Below are positions 57,601-64,000 of a stretch of DNA of 64,000 nucleotides, in pieces. The notes under the pieces are model-generated. The model did not search any database. It was given only the letters and a program-made list of their open reading frames with translations, and was not told where the DNA came from. Each line of letters begins with the position of its first letter. Positions within the stretch are counted from its first letter, which is position 1. The position numbers and the translations under genes were made by a program. The DNA lies in NCBI GenBank assembly GCA_012845835.1, contig JABAKD010000009.1:1613324-1677323 (forward strand), written 5' to 3'. Source of the stretch: Undaria pinnatifida (lineage: Eukaryota > Sar > Phaeophyceae > Laminariales > Alariaceae).

Positions 57601-58090
57601 AACCACTGAAACCTCCTGTCGCAACACTCGGGAGTGTTTTGCTCGGACCCACATTCACTAAGTGCCTGTTACGTCTACTTTGTCGATGGAGCATTACTGG
57701 ATGGGTAGTACTCGAAATGAGCGTGCCAGCAGCGCATCAACCAACCAAGCTAACGGACTTTTTGTTCAATGTTTGACTTCGCCTGGCCTCGGCATCGCGC
57801 CATTTCAACAAAGGCTCAAAGGCTAACCGTGGATCACCGAGAAAACACATGGAGCCACTTTCAAATATCGATTTCCTGGGTGCCTTGTCCATTGTTGTTC
57901 TTTCACACATTAACTTAAAGAAGTTATCCTTTCCGGACCGCTGAGTGGGCTCGGATACCTGAACCAGAGCTTTTCAGAGCATTCCCACCTTGGAATGGCA
58001 CCGTTTTATGTATGTGGACAAACCTGTCACCCCTTTTCTCTTGTACGTGTTATTTTGTTGCTTTGTTCGTAGTAATATTGTACTGGTTTG
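54688..58090. other. Spacer, no gene recognised
   Basis: Apart from family C copy 4, I see only short overlapping frames. 56353-56830 is open on both strands without recognisable motifs. Confidence 0.35.
55601..55839 (+). mobile_element. Family C MITE, copy 4, with a decayed left end
   Basis: It begins GAGTCGTTCTACAATATCCC and ends GGGGGGGCTACCGTAGAA. TTTGCACACAAGAAAATAT matches copy 1. Confidence 0.75.
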
Positions 58091-58149
58091 ATTTCAGGTC
58101 AACTCAGCTCAGCTCAGTAGCGTAGCGCAGCGCTATCTCAGCATACAGC

Positions 58150-58432
58150 GTCGTGCGATGCCGTGCCCTGTCGTGCCCTGTCGTCGTGCGGTGCGGTACT
58201 GTGCTATGCTGTGCCGTGCTGTGCCGTGCTGTGCCGTGCTGTGCCGTGCGGTGCCGTGCTGTACCGTACTGTGCCGTGCTGTGCCGTGCTGTGCCGTGCT
58301 GTGCCGTGCTGTGCCGTGCTGTGCCGTGCTGTGCCGTGCTGTGCCGTGCTGTGCCGTGCTGTGCCGTGCTGTGCCGTGCTGTGCCGTGCTGTGCCGTGCT
58401 GTGCCGTGCTGTGCCGTGCTGTGCCTTGCTGA
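58150..58432. repeat. 10-bp minisatellite CTGTGCCGTG
   Basis: About 23 near-perfect head-to-tail copies of a 10-bp unit. Since 10 is not a multiple of 3, open frames in every phase are artefacts. Its left border (GCTCAGCTCAG, GCGATGCCGTGCC) is partly repeated at about 58560-58620. Confidence 0.93.
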
Positions 58433-58639
58433 ATGTTGCGCTCTACTTATACTATTTCGCACATGCCATATCTTATTCGACGAAGTGTCATGCAGCAGTA
58501 CCGAGGTAATTCACTCCAGGTTGTGCGTACTACATGCTTGAATCACATTAAATGCTCCCAGCTCAGCTCAGCAATAGTTTAGCAGCGCGGAGCGCAGCGC
58601 CATGCGATGCCGTGCCTTGCCCAGCGGTGCGTTGCCGCG

Positions 58640-60049
58640 ATGCGCTATGCGTTTCTTTCGAACCCACGATATCGGGTACCATGCGAATTACCAGACACGA
58701 GGTACCGGTATGCACGTGCTTGTGCTCGTCTTTGAGCTTTCTTCATTAATTGTTCTCCCTCCAGGTCTTCTTCGCGTATATTTTCGTAAAACGTTACACC
58801 CGTGCCGATCAGAACGTGGCATCGCCAACAATCACACAGACTAGCGCATAGGGCAATGAACTCTGCACATGTAGCAAGACCTCTTAGCAAATCCAAATAG
58901 CTAGTTGCGCCAAAATCGTGGGCGTCTTCTTTCTGGCCCCCCGCCACATTTAGTTTAATTCTTCCTTGTGCGAGCGTTGCGAGCCCACGGAGCGGAGTCT
59001 TTGTAAACCATTCGGATATACCAGCAACAATATAACTGACCTGGTGTACACAACCACGTCCACACGATATACACACCAGCGAAAAGCGATTCACCCAAGA
59101 ACAGCAAACGGTAAGGTTCCAACACATTCATCGCGCGAAAAGCCAGTCGATACCACGCCACGGCCACGGTACATGTGATACGGGTCCCCAATTTTATCGC
59201 TGATATTACTGGGTTTGAGCCACACTCGCGCGAGTGACTCTCTACCTCATGGACACAAATTCTCTACGAGAGCTTCTTCTTTTACGCAACGTCTACAGCA
59301 TGTACTATTCTACGGCAGATTCACACCGCCGTAACGATCGCAGTAGTGAAACAGCACCATAGTTGATGACCGCAAAAAAACAGCGGGGGTGTTACCCGCT
59401 GGAGTAGCCCCAAGCCACCGACAATAGGAGCCCCGGAAGCGACCCCCCAACCGAAGCCTGTACCACGTATTTAGCTACTTGGAATATAGCAGGTCTGATA
59501 ACTCCTACACGATCAAGAGGGAACACGATATATTTCAGTCAATTTGTTTTTTTTTTTGGCTGAATGACGGCGTCCCGTAGCCAAACGTCGTGGGAATGCC
59601 GTCTTGCCTTGTATCTGCGTCCCTTTTATACCTACAGTAGGGCACCAGAGACTGTTCATAGCCTGAGAGGTCGCACTAATGTTATCACATTTGTCTTGAA
59701 GACGTTGATTTAAGTGTAGATATCCTGTAACGAAGAGCCACAGAAGAAAAAAAAAGTGCACCCTGTACCATAAAATATGTCAGGGCGCATCAAACGGAAA
59801 GTTGCATCTCCGAGCCTGGGAATCTCGTATTAAATGCTGTCGGATTCAAGCAAAAAACCAAGTTCAACATCTGATGACACAAAACTCACAGAAACACTCT
59901 CTTAACCCCCAAGCACGGGTTCATACTCGTGGCAACCATAAACGCACAACGGCTTTTCCCCCCGTTCCCCCGAGCTCATGAGCGGAGTTCCGCCTGGCCA
60001 CGGATCGCTTTCACCTCTAAATTCCATCACTGGCCTCCGTTTGTCACAT
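58640..60049. other. Spacer between minisatellite and satellite, no gene recognised
   Basis: It contains an ACTCGCGCGAGT palindrome at about 59227, shared with family G, and a T run at 59549. A 160-codon minus frame (58645-59127) lacks recognisable motifs. Confidence 0.35.
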
Positions 60050-60690
60050 TGGGTAGGTGCACGTCATCAACATGCAATGCATTGGACATTACCAGACCCA
60101 TATCTACAACCAACACTACACGACCGAACTACCTCACGCACCGACCGCTTACGGCATCCAACCATCAGTAACCAGTGACCCACAACAAAAAAGGAGTAGC
60201 TCTGTTGAGAAGCCAACACCGCCAAACATGCAATCCATTGGTCATTACTAGACCCATATCGACAACAACCAACACTGCACGACCGAACTACCCACGCACC
60301 GACCGCTTACGGCTTCCAACAATCGGTAAACCGGTGATCCACAAAAACATAGTAGTGGCTCTATTGACGAGCCAACACAGCCAAACATGCAATCAGGACA
60401 CTGTCAGACCCATATCTACAACAACCAACACCACACGACCGGACTACCCACGCACCGACCTCTTACGGCATCCAACCATCGGTAAACCGGTGATCCACAA
60501 AAACATAGTAGTGGCTCTATTGACAAGCCAACACCGCCAAACATGTAATCTATTGGACATTACCAGACCCATATCTACAACAACCAACACTACACGACCG
60601 AACTACCCACGCACCGACCGGTTACGCATATAGACATCGGTAAACCGGTGATCAACCCAAAAAACAGGAGTGGCTATGTTGACAACCAAA
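60050..60690. repeat. 156-bp satellite-like tandem repeat, about four copies
   Basis: ATCGGTAAACCGGTGATCCA and CCATATCTACAACAACCAAC recur at intervals of 156-159 bp. A plus-strand frame (60175-60633) stays open across three units because the period is a multiple of 3. It reads a repeat with HKNIVVALLTSQH and NYPRTDRLR. I do not recognise it as a protein. Confidence 0.88.
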
Positions 60691-61565
60691 CAACACCCGC
60701 AAGTGCCTATCGGTGATGCGCGCGCGGTTTCCACTTGCTATTACCCACGTAGGATGGCCGGACGGGCGCTATCCAACAGCGAAACGACCTTTAACAAACA
60801 CATGGACTATACCAACTTTTAATCGGTAATCGGGGTCCCACTGAAAAACAAACTCACCTTAAAATGTAAAGGGCCTCTACAGACGCGAATGCACAAACGT
60901 TCTCTCTAAGCTAATCTCGGTACAAAACAGCTCCGGTACCTTGGTCCGTGCTTCTACCGACTATGCTAGACTTGTTCAAATGGGCACAGGCACGATGTCC
61001 GAACAAATCGTAAAACAAAAATGGGGTTGAAAAAAACAGGGGAAGGTCAAACCTACCTAGTTAAGGTTCCCCGCCAGTAATACCCAAGTATTGTTCGAGC
61101 CTGAATGTCCTGCTCTTACCGTGGCTAATTTATCATGTCACTCAACAAAGGTGCTACTGACCTAATATATACACATGCGCAAGAGGCACCGACGAAAATC
61201 GAACACGCACACCAACGACCGTCTGAGCAGCACACCAATGGATCAATGTATTGGGCAGATGCCGACATTTCCGTCCGGAATTCCGTGACCTGGAGATTAA
61301 CTGCTACATGCTCGCACTCGCGACATGACGTCGTAGTTCTTTTCAGACAGTGCTATGCCGTGGAGGTTTGTGCACAGTTTTCGCAGTACCTGTAGAGAGG
61401 GCAGGAGACTCGACGCTGCCTAGGATCTGTTTTCCAGCAACCCTGACTAGCCTCACAGCACGCTTTCGCAGTCGAAGGCGACCGCCAAATCTCGCATGGG
61501 AGCGGGGAGCTCTCTGCACCCTGTCAAGTCCACGACACCCTGGACCTGAGGCGCAACTAACGAAG

Positions 61566-61736
61566 CTATACAGGAAGCCGATTCTGCTGTTTTGTTGACC
61601 GTTCATCACAAGTCATCATGAAACTGTCGCCCGATATTATCGAGCGAGAAGAATGGTCGACTAGGCGCATCGGGCGGTCCTGCGCGATCGGGCGCCTAGA
61701 CGAGGCATCCAAGTCCATTGAAGGACCGGCTCCTAC
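61566..61736 (-). CDS. Paralogue III last exon with stop codon
   Basis: This is a 171-bp exon after a TCGGCGCAG acceptor, with VGAGPSMDLDASSRRPI near the start and QQNRLPV before the stop. It matches the paralogue II last exon codon for codon in length. Confidence 0.65.
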   Translation of the reverse strand, partial: VGAGPSMDLDASSRRPIAQDRPMRLVDHSSRSIISGDSFMMTCDERSTKQQNRLPV

Positions 61737-62499
61737 CTGCGCCGAAGACATCGCATGCGATTAAGCAAACAGCAACCAAGGATAAGGGTGAGGGCTACGC
61801 AAATATTGATGCTGGTTCAATGTTGGCATTTGGCGCTATTGAGCTCCGTATACCACGCGTAGGGGCAACGGTTAGTATGTGCACATAAGAGTAATAATTA
61901 TACGCTGACACACTATGAAACCCGTCCCCCTTGCAGAGTAATCACTGACCGGTGGTGGTGTGACGATGATGCTGCCATCGGGAACTTCCTCTCGTCCTCT
62001 ACCCGCGGCGCTCCAGTAGGGTCGTTCCTCGCCACTCTCTCCTAAATCGGGGGTCATCGACGGCGTGTTACTCCTCCTTCTGCTTCTGCTGACGAGGTCT
62101 TTTCCTTTTTCAATCGGCTTGGTGAAGTTGCGACCTTGTTCCGTGGGCGCCTCAGCCCTAGCGGCAACGAAGCATAATCCCCAGGCCACGAGCAAGAGTT
62201 CTGAAGCGAAGCGACAGGCGTGCAGGGGTCGGAGGGATTGCCGAGGTTGGATCAATACAGAGACTTTGTGCCGGTGGGTAGCTTCCCTACACTGTAGTCT
62301 CGATTGAGCATACCCAAACCCTTCGGGTCATGCAGGGATCGACGAACTTACCCCAGAATCCGCCAATGTTTCCTAAGAGCGAACCAATATCAAACGGGTC
62401 CACGTCGGATAGCTCCGTGAGCGAATGACTGCCCTGAGTGAGGCTGAAGTACAGGACGCCAAGGGCATACGAGCTGCCATTGGTTGTGTCGGGAATCTC
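61566..62499 (-). CDS. Paralogue III: C-terminal exons of the same two-TM gene family
   Basis: Exons are 62499-62352 (after ATCTCGCAG), 62200-61950 and 61736-61566. They encode SYALGVLYFSLTQG, then DPFDIGSLLGNIGGFW, then ELLLVAWGLCFVAARAE as TM2. A basic tail with GEERPYWSAAGRG and VPDGSIIVTPPP follows, and the last exon has LDASSRRPI and ends QQNRLPV-stop. The last two exon lengths (251 and 171 bp) equal those of paralogue II. Ectodomain and TM1 exons should lie to the right. I could not recognise them in 62500-64000, so the gene either continues beyond the window or is a 3' duplicate. Confidence 0.65.
61950..62200 (-). CDS. Paralogue III exon: TM2 and cytosolic tail
   Basis: This 251-bp exon lies between a CGCTTCAG acceptor and a CCG|GTCAGT donor, the same length and phase as 29206-29456. 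TM2 reads ELLLVAWGLCFVAA and is followed by a charged tail with several basic clusters. Confidence 0.7.
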
Positions 62500-64000
62500 C
62501 TGCGAGATGGGGGGAGAGAAGATCCAGCAGGCGAAATGGAGCGTCAGTGTTTGAAAAGGGAAAATGATGTTAACAGCGCGTCAACGGCTTCATCGTTCAA
62601 GCGGTTGACAGTGACGCATATAGTAGCAGCGTCCGAAGCCCGTCCGGGGTTTGAGAGATCGGTCGAACCACCACTCATTGTAAAGCAGCGTGCACGTTAT
62701 TGGTGAGTGAGTAGGCCTGAATTCGCCACATTGTGACATATACCAAGCGATATAGAAATGCCAGGCGGGGGTAGTTGGACGCCGCGTTGTGTCGGAAAAG
62801 GGAACACGTGTATGTGATTATTCCCGACGTAACATTCAGCGCTGGTCGTGAAATAGGAAAAATAACCAGGTGGCAAAAACACGCTAGAAAACAAAGAGAA
62901 GAAAACCACACATAAACGGTGACACCATCTCCATTAGTTATACGGTATATGCTCTACATCTCTGCATTACCTTTTGTTCTGCACTGCTGAAGTAGCGCTG
63001 CTATTCGGCCCTTGCAACCTATCTAGCAGCTGTTTCATGCATTCTCGTAGGCGAGTAAAGTGGAAATAGAAGGGGGAAAGTAGGTGAGGCTAAAATGTCA
63101 TATGGTGTCTTCGGTGACAACAGAATCAGGCCAACTCAATCTAGTATTGCAGCAGCGGCGGCTGTTATTCCGGTCGGAAAACTCTCGCGCTGGGCCATTG
63201 AACGTCGGGTTGCCATTAATTCTGTAGGTGTTCGTGCACGACATGGTTCTATATTTTTTAATCGAAGGGCATAACGTAACGTAACATACAACATGGATTC
63301 CATATAATAAGATAAGGAAGACCGATGACTAGGTTTATTCACGCCAGACAAGGCTCGTCTAAAAAGTCAAATCGTCAAGAAAATCTATAGTCTATCACAC
63401 AAATACTACAAAACAATGAGTCCTGCCCATGCCATGGGATACGCAGTTCAAAACGAACATGCGAAGGTCAACCACATAATAATGGAGGGGCGCACTGAGA
63501 ACCAAGTCACCCGTCCTGCCTAGATATTGTGTAATTTCATCATGCAGCACCTATGATGCGCGAGGCACATCAGTACACCCTCGTATACTTCCGAGCGAGG
63601 GGTACGCTTGTTTCTACTTCAAGCTGATGAACGTACGTCCTCCGCTCGAAACCCAAAACCATCTCGAGGAGAGACTCGCCAAGGCAACTGCTTCACGATC
63701 AGGGAGCTAGCCGCAACCTCTTCAGGCCAGTGGGACGCTAACAAGGTGGGAGGCCCGGCGTCGTCCGCCAAGCGAGCTATCTAAACACACCCACATGTAA
63801 GCAGCATGCGAAGCGGCAGACCAGCACGGATTGTGCCAACAGCGCATCGAATATGACTGATTGATAGTCCTAAGGCATACCATTCAACGATCGATCGAGG
63901 CCTTAAACAAACAACAGGTTCAACCCGCACAACAGCAGTGTGTTTCGACATGACGTTGTGCTGCGTGTGATGCGAGTCCTGGTATTCAGTGATGTTCCTC
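62500..64000. other. Right edge upstream of paralogue III, exons not resolved
   Basis: By analogy with paralogue II, ectodomain exons could lie here on the minus strand. A minus frame at about 63095-62975 between a TTTTAG and an AAAAG|GTAATG boundary is open (RLRECMKQLLDRLQG) but matches no known exon of the family. Confidence 0.3.

Noticed and set aside
58133-58541. Several long Cys/Ala/Val-rich frames on both strands
   Set aside because: They read through a 10-bp minisatellite in every phase.
60050-60690. CRISPR-like array
   Set aside because: Units are 156-bp contiguous repeats without unique spacers, in a eukaryotic window.

Overview
This is a repeat-rich nuclear window from a eukaryote. 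The genes I can support are multi-exon with ordinary GT-AG introns, and there are no prokaryotic operons. LINE, Ty3/gypsy and Ty1/copia sequences, short inverted-repeat elements, poly-G runs and a TTAGGG/TTTAGGG-like interstitial tract fit an algal or other protist genome. A stramenopile alga is my guess, but nothing here fixes the lineage.

The host genes are a small family on the minus strand, found by comparing parts of the window with each other. Paralogue II (about 36,708 down to 28,790) is the most complete. Paralogue I (7,127 down to the left edge) has the same first exons. Paralogue III shows only the last exons (62,499 to 61,566). Matched exons have identical or near-identical lengths and intron phases. 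The pieces read as: short cytosolic segment, TM1, a conserved FP-x(4)-C motif, Cys-containing ectodomain exons, a GNIGGFWELLL segment that runs into TM2, and a basic cytosolic tail. This two-TM layout recalls DEG/ENaC/ASIC channels, but no GxS filter is visible, so the assignment is tentative.

The rest is mostly mobile DNA. 11,465-19,776 is a complete LTR element: 494-bp LTRs that look identical, a 4-bp ATAC target duplication, and a PPT and PBS in place. It has no full pol, only a Ty3-type integrase tail with a chromodomain-like end and a Ty1/copia RNase H tail. 46,150-49,425 is a 5'-truncated, frameshifted LINE. Several TIR/foldback families (called A, B, C, D, F and G here) are dispersed through introns and spacers. 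Some are nested, and one insertion has a clean 4-bp target duplication. Family A has TIRs that begin with CTCCAGCTGTGAG around very G-rich interiors.

Other content: a degenerate tRNA-Ser(GGA)-like sequence at about 23.0 kb, tRNA-like box-B repeats at about 45 kb, minisatellites at 12.75, 58.2 and 60.1 kb, and a (CCA)n tract at 4.2 kb. Long stretches, especially 20-26, 49.5-54.4 and 54.7-58 kb, hold no gene I can support.
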